DNA of 64,000 nt from Paraherbaspirillum soli (lineage in GTDB: Bacteria; Pseudomonadota; Gammaproteobacteria; Burkholderiales; Burkholderiaceae_D). The stretch's first letter is position 1. Each line of letters begins with the position of its first letter. The stretch is from contig NZ_JBHSMT010000005.1 of the NCBI RefSeq assembly GCF_042654985.1, positions 62,001 through 126,000 of the forward strand, in the 5' to 3' direction. The notes beneath the pieces are model-generated. The model did not search any database. It worked only from the letters and a program-made list of their open reading frames with translations, and was not told the DNA's origin. Both the position numbers and the translations under genes were made by a program. This document shows positions 17,720 to 26,072 of this stretch, one piece after another.

Positions 17720-17803
17720 CACCAAAGCGGTGCCACCAAAAATAAAGGCACCGTTCCAGTGCATCAAATCACAAAACCCAACTGAATGCACTGTATTGGT
17801 GCA
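17720..17803. promoter_or_regulatory. NtrC-like enhancer sites upstream of glnA
   Basis: Three dyads share the layout of the NtrC box (TGCAC-N7-GTGCA). The best is TGCACTGTATTGGTGCA at 17787-17803. Two weaker copies are GCAC-N7-GTGC at 17748-17762 and CAC-N7-GTG at 17720-17732. They lie between glnA and the divergent rhodanese gene. The strongest site is closest to the rhodanese start codon and might affect that gene too. Confidence 0.72.
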
Positions 17804-17863
17804 GACAGTTTACGCCCTTTTGTAACGCTACAATAATCAGTTTATTGTTCCAGGAGAAATAAA

Positions 17864-18328
17864 ATGAGCACGGCTACCGACCTTCTGACCATTGCCCGAG
17901 AACGCGGCAAAAGCGAGCAATTGCCTTACGCAGGAGCGCTCACGCCGAGCGAGACATTTGCCTTGATACAGGCAGATCATGCCGCCATCCTGGTGGATGT
18001 CCGTACCGCTGCCGAGCGCGACTGGGTGGGCCGGGTCGCGATCCCCGAGGCCCAGCATGCCGCGGTCCAATGGTCGCTCTACCCTGGCGGCGTTGCCAAT
18101 CCCGATTTTCTGAGCCAGTTGGCCCAGATCGCGGAAAAAGGCACGCCCTTGCTGTTTATGTGCCGCTCAGGCGTGCGCTCGCGGCACGCCGCGACCTTGG
18201 CAACCGGACACGGCTACAGCAATTGCTACGATATCCTGGAAGGATTTGAAGGGGAAAAAGATGCTGATGGGCATCGCAAGAATGTCAACGGCTGGTGCAA
18301 GGCGGGCTTGCCGTGGATCGGCGCTTGA
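17864..18328 (+). CDS. Rhodanese-like sulfurtransferase domain protein
   Basis: This 154-residue single-domain rhodanese has an AGGAG site. The catalytic loop CRSGVRSR starts with Cys100, which would carry the persulfide; the six-residue loop fits sulfur transfer rather than phosphatase activity. The first half has ILVDVRTAAERDWVGR, the classic D-V-R entry to the domain. The WCKAGLPW tail is typical of stand-alone cytosolic rhodaneses. It is divergent from glnA and convergent with the pyrroline carboxylate reductase gene. The physiological sulfur acceptor is unknown. Confidence 0.88.
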   Translation: MSTATDLLTIARERGKSEQLPYAGALTPSETFALIQADHAAILVDVRTAAERDWVGRVAIPEAQHAAVQWSLYPGGVANPDFLSQLAQIAEKGTPLLFMCRSGVRSRHAATLATGHGYSNCYDILEGFEGEKDADGHRKNVNGWCKAGLPWIGA

Positions 18329-18357
18329 GAGCCCGCACTACCTAGTCCGCTGCCGGA

Positions 18358-19281
18358 TCATTTTTCTAACGAGGCGATGGCAACCCGGGCAGCGGCCAGA
18401 TCCCAGGCTGCCTGACCGACTGTTTTGAAGACCGGCAAGGCTGGCTGCTGCTCGATGCCAAGCGCCAGCACTTCCGGCAATTCGCGTACTTTGCTCCAGT
18501 CGATATTGGCTTGCAGCAAATCGCCTGCTTCGTGTTTGGCTCCCGCCAGGCAGTCCACCACCACCGTCCGGCTATGCAATAGTTGCGCCGGAAATTCGAC
18601 CATATCCGGTTTGAACGCCCCCACCCCGATCGCCAGCGTGGTCGGTGCAATATGCGCCGGGATCACGGCCGTCTTCGATGTGGTCAACGCAATCACCACA
18701 TCGGTACGCGGCAAATCGGTTTCCAGCGCAGCGGCGCTCAGCGCTTTCACCACGATATGCGGATGGCGCTGTTGCAGCGCATCGCAGAACAGCTGCGTTT
18801 TTTGCAGGTCGCGCGCGGCAACCCAGAACTCGGTCACCCCGAAATAATCCACCAGGCCGTCGGCATGCGCGATCGCCTGCACCCCGGTGCCGATCAATAA
18901 GGCGGAAGTCGGCTTGACCGGCAATAAGGCCTGGATACCGAGCAAACTCACCGCCGCGGTACGACGGGCGGTGACGGTCGGGCCGTCCAGCAGCGCCAGA
19001 CGGCGGCCGGTGGAAGCGTCAAACACCACCACCTCGCCCTGAATCGCGGGCAACTGGTGTTGCGCATTATTGGCGTGCACGGTAACCAGCTTGGTGATGC
19101 CGAGATCGGCGCTGATTGCCGGCATGCAGAGCAGCGCGCTGGCTTGGTCGATCTCAATCACCATCCTCTCGGGAGCATTGATCTTGCCTTCACGCAGCTG
19201 TTGCGCGGCCAGTATCAGCGCCGGCACCAGCGCGGAATATGGGAGTGCGGCGGCGGTTGCTTCGGCATCGAGAATCTGCAT
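18358..19281 (-). CDS. lhpI: Delta-1-pyrroline-2-carboxylate reductase (OCD/mu-crystallin family)
   Basis: The 307-residue member of the ornithine cyclodeaminase/mu-crystallin family has a Rossmann motif around residue 130 (SALLIGTGVQAIAHADGL) and the family stretch GPTVTARRTAAVSLL. In characterised relatives paired with trans-3-hydroxy-L-proline dehydratase, this enzyme reduces delta-1-pyrroline-2-carboxylate to L-proline with NAD(P)H. The adjacent proline racemase-like gene, 26 bp upstream on the same strand, has the dehydratase signature, which supports this role over ornithine cyclodeaminase. The gene symbol follows the lhp naming and is inferred. Confidence 0.78.
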   Translation of the reverse strand: MQILDAEATAAALPYSALVPALILAAQQLREGKINAPERMVIEIDQASALLCMPAISADLGITKLVTVHANNAQHQLPAIQGEVVVFDASTGRRLALLDGPTVTARRTAAVSLLGIQALLPVKPTSALLIGTGVQAIAHADGLVDYFGVTEFWVAARDLQKTQLFCDALQQRHPHIVVKALSAAALETDLPRTDVVIALTTSKTAVIPAHIAPTTLAIGVGAFKPDMVEFPAQLLHSRTVVVDCLAGAKHEAGDLLQANIDWSKVRELPEVLALGIEQQPALPVFKTVGQAAWDLAAARVAIASLEK

Positions 19282-19307
19282 GTGTATTTAACCCAATCTC
19301 AATTTAA

Positions 19308-20318
19308 TTAGCGTAAAAAGAACCCCTGCGGAAACGGGTCGCTGTCTTCCAGCACCCACTGATTGAAACCCATGATGTGAGCGTTACCGGTCACTTCAGT
19401 GATCGCCGCATCGAATGGACCAAGCTTGACGGTGTCCGTCACCCGTACCCGAAAACAGCTGCCGACTATACTCTCGTTGACCAACATTTGCCCCAGCTTC
19501 AGCTTCTGCCTGAAGAACAATTGCGCGGCACGGCCGGAGGTCCCGGTGCCGGTCGGCGAGCGATCGACTTCGCGGTCGGCAAAGATGCAGACATTGGCCT
19601 GATCGGCCGTCGGGTCGTTCGGCGCGCCGTCGATGATGGTGCCGTACAGCGTGTCCAGTCCCGGCTCCAGCGGATGCTGGATGCGAATTTTTTCTTGCAC
19701 CGCCTGCTTGGTTTCGGCGCCCAGCTGGATCAGCGTGCGCACCTGCTCCGGCTTGACCTTGACTTGGGCCTGGTCGGCATTGATGTAGTAATAAAACGCG
19801 CCGCCGAAAACGATGTCGCCGACAATCTTGCCGAAACTCGGCGTCTCGACTTCAACGTCGCGCTGATAAATAAATGCCGGCACATTGCGGAAAGTGACGT
19901 TGCCTGCGCGGGTGCCGTCCCATTCAACCTGCGCCTCGATAAATCCGGCCGGCGTGTCGAAACCGATGCGCGTCAACGGCATGCTGCGCTCGACCTGATT
20001 CAGTTCGACCAGCACCTTGCCCAGCGCGATGATGCCGTGACCGCACATATCGCTATAGCCTTCGTTATGAATGAAGATCACGCCGAAATCCGCCGCCGGC
20101 GTGGTCGGCGGCAGCAGGTACGCGCCATACATATCGGCATGGCCGCGCGGCTCGTTCATCAGGAACTGGCGCACATCGTCGCGGTGCGTTTTCAGCCAGC
20201 TGCGGCGTTCCAGGATAGTGTTGCCCGGCACCGGCGGCAAACCGGACATGACAATGCGCAGCGGCTCGCCGCCGGTATGCGCATCAACCGTATGTATCGT
20301 GCGTGTATAGCTCAGCAT
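19308..20318 (-). CDS. lhpH: trans-3-Hydroxy-L-proline dehydratase (proline racemase family)
   Basis: The protein has 336 residues and the proline racemase fold. The first catalytic residue is Cys92 in MCGHG. The second catalytic position, Cys in racemase and epimerase, is Thr256 in DRSPTGTGTSGR. A Cys/Thr pair is the known signature of trans-3-hydroxy-L-proline dehydratases, which give delta-1-pyrroline-2-carboxylate. The next gene encodes the matching reductase, so together they should turn trans-3-hydroxy-L-proline into L-proline. No dedicated transporter or regulator is adjacent, apart from an amino-acid binding protein gene 220 bp upstream. Confidence 0.86.
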   Translation of the reverse strand: MLSYTRTIHTVDAHTGGEPLRIVMSGLPPVPGNTILERRSWLKTHRDDVRQFLMNEPRGHADMYGAYLLPPTTPAADFGVIFIHNEGYSDMCGHGIIALGKVLVELNQVERSMPLTRIGFDTPAGFIEAQVEWDGTRAGNVTFRNVPAFIYQRDVEVETPSFGKIVGDIVFGGAFYYYINADQAQVKVKPEQVRTLIQLGAETKQAVQEKIRIQHPLEPGLDTLYGTIIDGAPNDPTADQANVCIFADREVDRSPTGTGTSGRAAQLFFRQKLKLGQMLVNESIVGSCFRVRVTDTVKLGPFDAAITEVTGNAHIMGFNQWVLEDSDPFPQGFFLR

Positions 20319-20388
20319 GTTGGGATTTTTCTTTAAGGGATTTGGAGACTACGGGGAGGATACTGCTGGGGACGACCGGGTTGGTCTG

Positions 20389-20527
20389 TTGGGGACAGAG
20401 TAATTCGTAGCGCTTGGCCACTCCTAAACCCTGCCCCGCAATTGCTTTTCGTTGCAATTTAAACGTTGTGGCTAGTCAGTTGGGGACAGAGAAATTGTTG
20501 TGGCTTCTCTGTCCCACAATTGCTTTC
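20389..20527. repeat. TTGGGGACAGAG / CAATTG repeat cluster with stem-loop
   Basis: TTGGGGACAGAG occurs at 20389-20400 and again at 20480-20491. Its inverse TTCTCTGTCCC at 20505-20515 pairs with the second copy to give an 11-bp stem. A CCC(C/A)(G/A)CAATTGCTTT motif occurs at about 20436 and 20512, and a similar one at about 26737. The hairpin lies just after the livK-like stop codon and could end its transcript. The repetition suggests a decayed mobile repeat. Confidence 0.55.
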
Positions 20528-20539
20528 TAACGCAACTAG

Positions 20540-21670
20540 TTAGTAGCTAGTCAAAGCCACAGGCACACCACCCTTGAACTGGAACACCGTGACTGGCGAG
20601 TCCTTCAGGTCGTGCTTGGCATCAAACTCGTAGGAGCCGGCGACGCCCTTGAATTTGATTTTTGCCAGCATTGGTTGATATTTCGCCGGCTCCACCGAAT
20701 TCGCTTCCTTCATCGCCTGAGCGATCACCATCATGCCGTCGTAAAACGATGCAGCATAAGTTTCGGCAGGACGATTGAAACGCTTCTGATACTCCGTCGC
20801 GAATGCTTTGCCGGCAGCCTGTTTGTCCAGCATTGCTCCGCCTTGCGTGCAATACACTTGATCGGTGATCGCATCGCCGCCGAGACGGCCCATTTCCGGT
20901 GCGCAGATACCGTCGCCGCCCAGCATCTTGGTCTTATCCAAGCCGAGCTGTTTCATCTGACGCGTCATCGGACCGCCCTGCGGCGAGTAGCCACCGTAGA
21001 AAATCGCGTCTGGTTTTTCAGCCTTGATCTTGGTCAGGATGCCGTTGAAATCGGTTGCCTTATCGTTGGTGAATTCGTGACCGACGATTTGCAGGCCATT
21101 GGCTTTTGCGACTTTTTCGAACTCGTTGGCTACGCCTTGGCCGTAAGCAGTACGGTCATCGATAATCGCAACCTTCTTGACCTTCAGTTCCTTGGCTGCG
21201 TACAACGCCATCTTGCCGCCCAACTGGCTATCGCTGGCAGCGACGCGGAACACATTGGCATACCCTTGCTCGGTAATTTTCGGGTTGGAGGCGACTGTGC
21301 CCATCACAATGCCGGCGTCGTTATAGACTTTCGATGCTGGAATCGTCACACCCGAGTTATATGGTCCAACGATTGCCTTGACGTGCGCATCGACCAGCTT
21401 TTGCGCAACGGTCACGCCTGCCTTCGGATCGGCCTGGTCGTCTTCCATCTGTGCTTCGAATTTGACTTTCTTGCCGCCGATGACCATGCCCTGCGCGTTG
21501 AGCTTGTCGATCGCCATTTCCAAGCCGCCCTTATTGTCATTGCCTGCCGCTGCCTGGGCGCCAGTCAGCGGGCTGCTGAATCCGATTTTTACTACTTGTG
21601 TCTCCTGCGCCATGGCGAGCGCCGGGAACGCTGCCAACATAACCATCATGAGTTTGGTCCGTGCGTACAT
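20540..21670 (-). CDS. Branched-chain amino-acid-type ABC binding protein
   Basis: This 376-residue periplasmic type I binding protein (LivJ/LivK family) has a signal peptide cleaved after AMA. The mature N-terminus reads VVKIGFSSPLTGAQAAAGNDNKGGLEMAI, the family signature, and VGPYNSGVTIPASKVYNDAGI and AIIDDRTAYGQGVA mark the ligand cleft. No permease or ATPase genes are adjacent, so it is an orphan that must use a transporter encoded elsewhere. Ligand is uncertain: leucine/isoleucine/valine is the family default, and proline or hydroxyproline is possible given the neighbouring pathway. Confidence 0.9.
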   Translation of the reverse strand: MYARTKLMMVMLAAFPALAMAQETQVVKIGFSSPLTGAQAAAGNDNKGGLEMAIDKLNAQGMVIGGKKVKFEAQMEDDQADPKAGVTVAQKLVDAHVKAIVGPYNSGVTIPASKVYNDAGIVMGTVASNPKITEQGYANVFRVAASDSQLGGKMALYAAKELKVKKVAIIDDRTAYGQGVANEFEKVAKANGLQIVGHEFTNDKATDFNGILTKIKAEKPDAIFYGGYSPQGGPMTRQMKQLGLDKTKMLGGDGICAPEMGRLGGDAITDQVYCTQGGAMLDKQAAGKAFATEYQKRFNRPAETYAASFYDGMMVIAQAMKEANSVEPAKYQPMLAKIKFKGVAGSYEFDAKHDLKDSPVTVFQFKGGVPVALTSY

Positions 21671-21715
21671 GGCAATCCTTTCGTCTGTCTTTAATTGTTT
21701 AGTTTTTTATCATAT

Positions 21716-21743
21716 CGGCATGCATCGACGGGCGTGCATGCCG
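21716..21743. promoter_or_regulatory. 9-bp hairpin in the binding-protein leader
   Basis: CGGCATGCA (21716-21724) pairs with TGCATGCCG (21735-21743) across a 10-base loop. It lies about 45-75 bp upstream of the ATG of the LivK-like gene. No U-run follows on either strand, so it is more likely an operator or mRNA structure than a terminator. Confidence 0.4.
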
Positions 21744-21949
21744 GGGTCGTCTCTTGCAAATCGAATCCTAGCAGGGACAAGACCACATTAAATTTTCTTA
21801 TGTGGCAACTTGCCCGTAGATTCGATGGGAAAATATCGCGATTTAGAGGGGATTTCAAGGCCACTATGACTGGAAAGACATCTATTTGGCGGCTTCGGGC
21901 TGTTAATGACAATCTGGCACGGTTTGCTTGCTAATTCCCGACGCCGGCA

Positions 21950-22849
21950 TCAGCATTTCCCGTCAGCAATCATCGCTGACAATGCGTTCTGCACATCCGG
22001 ATACTTTAACTGCACACCCAGTTCCGACTTGATCCGCCGATTTTGCAGGCGGCGCGATTCCGACATGAACGACAACAGCATCGGCGACACGACTTTCTGC
22101 AACTCGGCCCGGGGCAGCCGCGGCGGACACGGCAGCGCAAACGCCGCGGCCACTGCATCGAAATATTCCGCCATCTTCAAGGTCGAATCATCCGCCGCGT
22201 GATAAACCCGCAACGGCGATGCCTTGAAAATCGCCGCCACAATGATGCGCGCCAGGTCGTCGGCATGAATATGGTTGGTGTATACGTCGTCCTCGGCAAT
22301 CAGGGCCGGCGTGCCCTTGCGCAGACGCTCGAGCGGCAAGCGGTCGGCCGCATAAATACCCGGCACCCGCAGGATGGCCAAACGCGCCGACCGGCGCCGC
22401 GCCCAATGGCGCAAGACCTGCTCCGCATCGACCCGGCGCCGGGCGCGGCCGTTGTGCGGCATCAACGGCCGCGTTTCATCGATCAGGGCCCCGCCGCAAT
22501 CGCCGTAAACACCGGTCGTACTGATATAAACAAGTGTCGTCCGCTCAGGTAAAATGGCGACCAAATTGCGGGTGCGCTGATCTTTTTCACTGACGGAATG
22601 CGGCGGTGCCAGATGCACAACGATCTGCGCCAGGCAGCTCAAGCGCGCTAGTGTTGCAGGCTGATCCAGGTCGGCCACCAGCGGGATCGCCCCTGCGGCG
22701 CGTAGTTCGGCGCAACGCGCAGGCTGACTGGTCACCGCGAATACCCGGAAACGGTGTCTTAACAACGGCAACAAACGCATGCCAACGTCGCCGCAGCCAA
22801 GAATCAGCAGGCGCGGTTTGCCGAAACTGCTTTGTTTTATATTTTTCAT
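21950..22849 (-). CDS. NAD(P)-dependent epimerase/dehydratase-like (SDR) protein
   Basis: The 299-residue extended-SDR-like protein starts at MKNIKQS. The Rossmann motif GCGDVGMRLLPLL is the G-x-G-x-x-G form of the YeeZ-type subgroup. A later STTGVYGDCGGALIDE segment and IYAADRLPLERL resemble the epimerase active-site and substrate regions; YGDCGG lacks the YxxxK spacing of typical SDRs, so catalysis is uncertain. It is divergent from the ferredoxin reductase-like gene with a gap of 12 bp, so the two promoters must overlap coding sequence or each other. Confidence 0.75.
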   Translation of the reverse strand: MKNIKQSSFGKPRLLILGCGDVGMRLLPLLRHRFRVFAVTSQPARCAELRAAGAIPLVADLDQPATLARLSCLAQIVVHLAPPHSVSEKDQRTRNLVAILPERTTLVYISTTGVYGDCGGALIDETRPLMPHNGRARRRVDAEQVLRHWARRRSARLAILRVPGIYAADRLPLERLRKGTPALIAEDDVYTNHIHADDLARIIVAAIFKASPLRVYHAADDSTLKMAEYFDAVAAAFALPCPPRLPRAELQKVVSPMLLSFMSESRRLQNRRIKSELGVQLKYPDVQNALSAMIADGKC

Positions 22850-22861
22850 GTACAGGATTGT

Positions 22862-23884
22862 ATGAGTTTCCAGGTAACCGTTCAGCCGAGTGGTCGGCAA
22901 TTTAGTTGCGACGAGGGCGAAACCATTCTAAACGCGGCAATCCGCGCCGGTGTCGGTTTGCCTTACGGTTGCAAAAATGGCGCCTGCAGTTCTTGCAAGG
23001 GAAAACTGCTGGACGGCGACATCACCCATGGCGCGCATCAGGAAAAGGCGTTGCCGGTCAAGGAAGAAGAGCTGGGCTTTGCCTTGTTCTGCTGCGCCAC
23101 GCCGCATTCCGACGTCACCATCGAAGCGCGCGAAGTGGCCGGGGTCGGCGAATTCCCGATCCGCAAAATGCCGGTCCGCATCGCCAAAATCGACAAGGTC
23201 GCGAATGACGTGATCGTGCTGTCGCTGCAATTGCCCGCCACCGAGCGACTGCAATATCTGGCAGGCCAATACGTCGAGGTTCTTTTGCGCGACGGCAAAC
23301 GCCGCAGCTACAGCATGGCCAACGCGCCGTACAAGGACGAGCTGATGACGCTGCATATTCGCCACATGCCCGGCGGCCTGTTTACCGATCAAGTGTTTGC
23401 CACGCTGAAAGAGCGCGACATCTTGCGCCTCGAAGGCCCACTCGGGACTTTCTTCCTGCGCGAGGATTCCGATAAGCCGATGCTGTTGCTGGCCTCCGGC
23501 ACCGGCTTCGCGCCGATCAAGGCGCTGGTCGAGCAAGCGGTCCACAACCAGTCGCAGCGGCCGATGACACTGTACTGGGGCGGTCGCCGTCCGCAGGATT
23601 TATACATGCACGCGCTGTGCGAAGAATGGGCCCGCACGCTACCCAACTTCAGCTATGTCCCGGTAATTTCGGATGCGCTGGCGGAAGATCAATGGAGCGG
23701 CCGCAGCGGCTTTGTGCATCAGGCGGTGATAGCCGATCTGCCGGATCTGTCCGCCTACCAGGTCTACGCCTGCGGCGCGCCGATCATGGTGGAGTCGGCG
23801 CAACGGGATTTTGTCGCGTTGTGCAAACTGCCGGAAGAAGAGTTTTATGCCGATTCGTTTACTTCCGAGGCCGATCTGGCTTAA
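22862..23884 (+). CDS. 2Fe-2S/FAD oxidoreductase (CDP-6-deoxy-L-threo-D-glycero-4-hexulose-3-dehydrase reductase type)
   Basis: The 340-residue fusion has an N-terminal plant-type ferredoxin (1-90; Cys37, Cys42, Cys45 and Cys77 or Cys78) followed by a ferredoxin-NADP reductase module with FAD motif RRSYSMAN and NAD(P)-binding ASGTGFAPIKALVEQ. The start is MSFQVTV with AGGA upstream. The family includes AscD/RfbI reductases and phenol hydroxylase or methane monooxygenase reductases. In betaproteobacteria a stand-alone copy like this is usually annotated AscD-like, but no deoxysugar genes are nearby, so its partner is unknown. Confidence 0.85.
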   Translation: MSFQVTVQPSGRQFSCDEGETILNAAIRAGVGLPYGCKNGACSSCKGKLLDGDITHGAHQEKALPVKEEELGFALFCCATPHSDVTIEAREVAGVGEFPIRKMPVRIAKIDKVANDVIVLSLQLPATERLQYLAGQYVEVLLRDGKRRSYSMANAPYKDELMTLHIRHMPGGLFTDQVFATLKERDILRLEGPLGTFFLREDSDKPMLLLASGTGFAPIKALVEQAVHNQSQRPMTLYWGGRRPQDLYMHALCEEWARTLPNFSYVPVISDALAEDQWSGRSGFVHQAVIADLPDLSAYQVYACGAPIMVESAQRDFVALCKLPEEEFYADSFTSEADLA

Positions 23885-23976
23885 ACCGCTGTTTCCGTTT
23901 TTTTCCGCCTGCGATTTCTAGCAGTCGCTTTCATCAAATTTAGTGCTTAACTTAGTGCATAACAGGAGTTTCGAAA

Positions 23977-25188
23977 ATGGAGTTCAACCAGTACGCCGTC
24001 AATGACCTGATGTATATCACCAACCGTCCGCCTCTCGTGTTCACCGAAGGCAGCGGCATGTGGATGACGGATCACAACGGCAAGCGCTATCTGGATTATT
24101 TGCAGGGCTGGGCGGTCAATGCACTGGGCCATTCGCCGCAATGCATCCAGGATGCCCTGGTTGCGCAGTCGAAAAAAATCATCAATCCGTCGCCCGCGTT
24201 TTTCAACGCGCCGTCGATCGAGCTGGCTACGCTGCTGACCGACAACTCCTGCTTCGACCGCGTCTTTTTCACCAACAGCGGCGCCGAAGCCAACGAAGGC
24301 GCAATCAAGCTGGCGCGCAAATGGGGCAAGAAGAATCCCAATAAGGCAGGCCAAAACCGCTTTGAAATCATCACCTTCAACCATAGTTTCCACGGCCGTA
24401 CGCTGGCCACCATGTCGGCCAGCGGCAAGCCGGGCTGGGACACGCTGTTTGCGCCGCAAGTCCCCGGCTTTCCAAAAGCCGAACTGAACGATCTGGCTAG
24501 TGTTGAAAAACTGATCAACGAGCACACCGTGGCCGTCATGCTGGAGCCGGTGCAAGGCGAAAGCGGCGTGATCCCGGCTTCCCGTGAATTCATGCAAGGC
24601 CTGCGCGAGCTGACCAAAAAGCATGGCCTGCTGCTGATCGTTGATGAAGTACAGTCCGGCATGGGCCGTACCGGCGAAATGTTCGCCTATCAACTGTCGG
24701 GCATCGAACCGGACATCATGACCCTGGGCAAAGGCATCGGCGGCGGCGTGCCGCTGGCAGCCTTGCTGGCGCGCGAAGAAATCGCCTGCTTCGAAGCGGG
24801 CGATCAAGGCGGCACCTACAACGGCAATCCGCTGATGACGGCGGTTGGCGTAGCCGTCATCAAGACCCTGCTGGCGCCGGGCTTTATGCAATCGGTCAAG
24901 GACCAGGGCGCCTATCTCAGCGCCGAGCTGACGAAACTCAGCGCCAAGCATGGACTCGACGGCGAACGCGGCGAAGGTTTGCTGCGGGCGCTCAAGCTGG
25001 GCAAGGATATCGGTCCGCAAATCGTCGATATCGCGCGCGACCTGAATCCGGTCGGCCTGCTGTTGAATTCGCCGCGCCCCAACTTGCTGCGCTTCATGCC
25101 GGCGCTGAATGTGACGACGGCTGAAATCGACCAGATGATTGCGATGTTGTCGGATGTCTTGAGCACGCTGGAAAAAAAACAGGCTTAA
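23977..25188 (+). CDS. argD: Acetylornithine aminotransferase-type class III transaminase
   Basis: The 403-residue PLP enzyme has FFTNSGAEANEGAIKLARKWG, the aromatic stacking motif NHSFHGRTLATMSASG, the Asp of LLIVDEVQSGMGRTGE, and the Schiff-base lysine in TLGKGIGGGVP. Length and motifs match ArgD, which transfers the amino group in arginine biosynthesis. Closely related succinylornithine or 4-aminobutyrate transaminases cannot be excluded by eye. AGGAG precedes the ATG. The downstream NlpC/P60 gene is 35 bp away and may be cotranscribed. Confidence 0.85.
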   Translation: MEFNQYAVNDLMYITNRPPLVFTEGSGMWMTDHNGKRYLDYLQGWAVNALGHSPQCIQDALVAQSKKIINPSPAFFNAPSIELATLLTDNSCFDRVFFTNSGAEANEGAIKLARKWGKKNPNKAGQNRFEIITFNHSFHGRTLATMSASGKPGWDTLFAPQVPGFPKAELNDLASVEKLINEHTVAVMLEPVQGESGVIPASREFMQGLRELTKKHGLLLIVDEVQSGMGRTGEMFAYQLSGIEPDIMTLGKGIGGGVPLAALLAREEIACFEAGDQGGTYNGNPLMTAVGVAVIKTLLAPGFMQSVKDQGAYLSAELTKLSAKHGLDGERGEGLLRALKLGKDIGPQIVDIARDLNPVGLLLNSPRPNLLRFMPALNVTTAEIDQMIAMLSDVLSTLEKKQA

Positions 25189-25223
25189 GCAGCTAACTGA
25201 AAATAATCGGACCAAGCCAAGCG

Positions 25224-25700
25224 ATGACGTTGAGACGCCTTTTTATCTGTTGTTGCGCATTGCTGCTGGCGGCATGCGGCGGCGTGAGTTCCATCCGCGA
25301 CGACGCTTCCATCCCTTACAGCGAAAAAGGTAATGACATCGTCATCTATTCGCTTGGTCTGATCGATACCAACTATCGCTTCGGCGGCAAGAATCCGGAA
25401 GCCGGACTGGACTGTAGCGGCATGGTCAGCTACGTGTATCGCCAGGCCGCCGACGTCAAGGTCACAGGCAACGCCGCCGATATCGCGCGTCAGGGAAGAT
25501 CCATCCCCAGGAGTGAAATGCGCGCCGGCGACCTGGTGTTCTTCAACACCATGAACCGCTCCTTTTCACATGTCGGCATATACATCGGCGACGGCCGTTT
25601 CATCAACGCGCCATCGACCAACGGCAAGGTCAGGATAGACCGACTCGACAATCGCTATTACGCACAACGGTTTGAGGCGGTGCGGCGTTATTTCGATTGA
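25224..25700 (+). CDS. NlpC/P60 (C40) peptidoglycan hydrolase lipoprotein
   Basis: The 158-residue outer-envelope lipoprotein has a signal peptide ending in lipobox LLAAC, with the lipidated Cys at 18. The C40 domain (about 38-156) has catalytic Cys64 in LDCSGMVSYVY, His116 in SHVGIYIG and a third polar residue, probably Asn128. Such enzymes cut between D-Glu and meso-diaminopimelate in stem peptides; this is the small Spr/MepS-like size class. There is no binding domain such as LysM or SH3. Confidence 0.9.
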   Translation: MTLRRLFICCCALLLAACGGVSSIRDDASIPYSEKGNDIVIYSLGLIDTNYRFGGKNPEAGLDCSGMVSYVYRQAADVKVTGNAADIARQGRSIPRSEMRAGDLVFFNTMNRSFSHVGIYIGDGRFINAPSTNGKVRIDRLDNRYYAQRFEAVRRYFD

Positions 25701-25714
25701 ATTGGTTGTTACAG

Positions 25715-26010
25715 TCCACCAGCTTCTTCGCCTTCATTGACGACGGCAGCATGCGTTCGGAACCGATCAGCAAATCCACCTCGGCGCGTTCCAGCTGACC
25801 TTCGATCTGCTGCTGATCGACGTTCACAAACGCGATTTTGACACTCGGCCCAGCTAGTTCCGACAAGCGCTCCATCAAACGCAAGCCCATACCGCCGTCG
25901 CATTGTCATTGGCCGGCAATCACAAAACGGCGGCTATCCAGATAGGGATCGAATGCCGGCCTATGTTTAATCACCGAATCCAGATCCTTCAGTGCGGCAC
26001 GTAGCGGCTG
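25715..26010 (-). pseudogene. LysR-type regulator remnant
   Basis: Reading the minus strand from about 26006, a LysR linker region (VRQPLRAALKDLDSVIKHRPAFDP...RRFVIAGQ) runs into a stop. After a frame change, a stretch of the effector domain follows (VKIAFVNVDQQQIEGQLERAEVDLLIG). The N-terminal helix-turn-helix and the C-terminal half are missing and the frame is broken. It faces away from the dehydrogenase remnant, as in an ancestral divergent regulator/target pair whose middle was deleted. Confidence 0.7.
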
Positions 26011-26072
26011 GCGGACTTGGGGCAAGAAAGAGTGGTACCGGTGCTGCTCTCCGGCGATATCGACGCCGACGC

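Noticed and set aside
20540..21670. Complete branched-chain amino-acid ABC operon
   Set aside because: Only the binding protein is present; flanking genes encode no LivH, LivM, LivG or LivF homologue.
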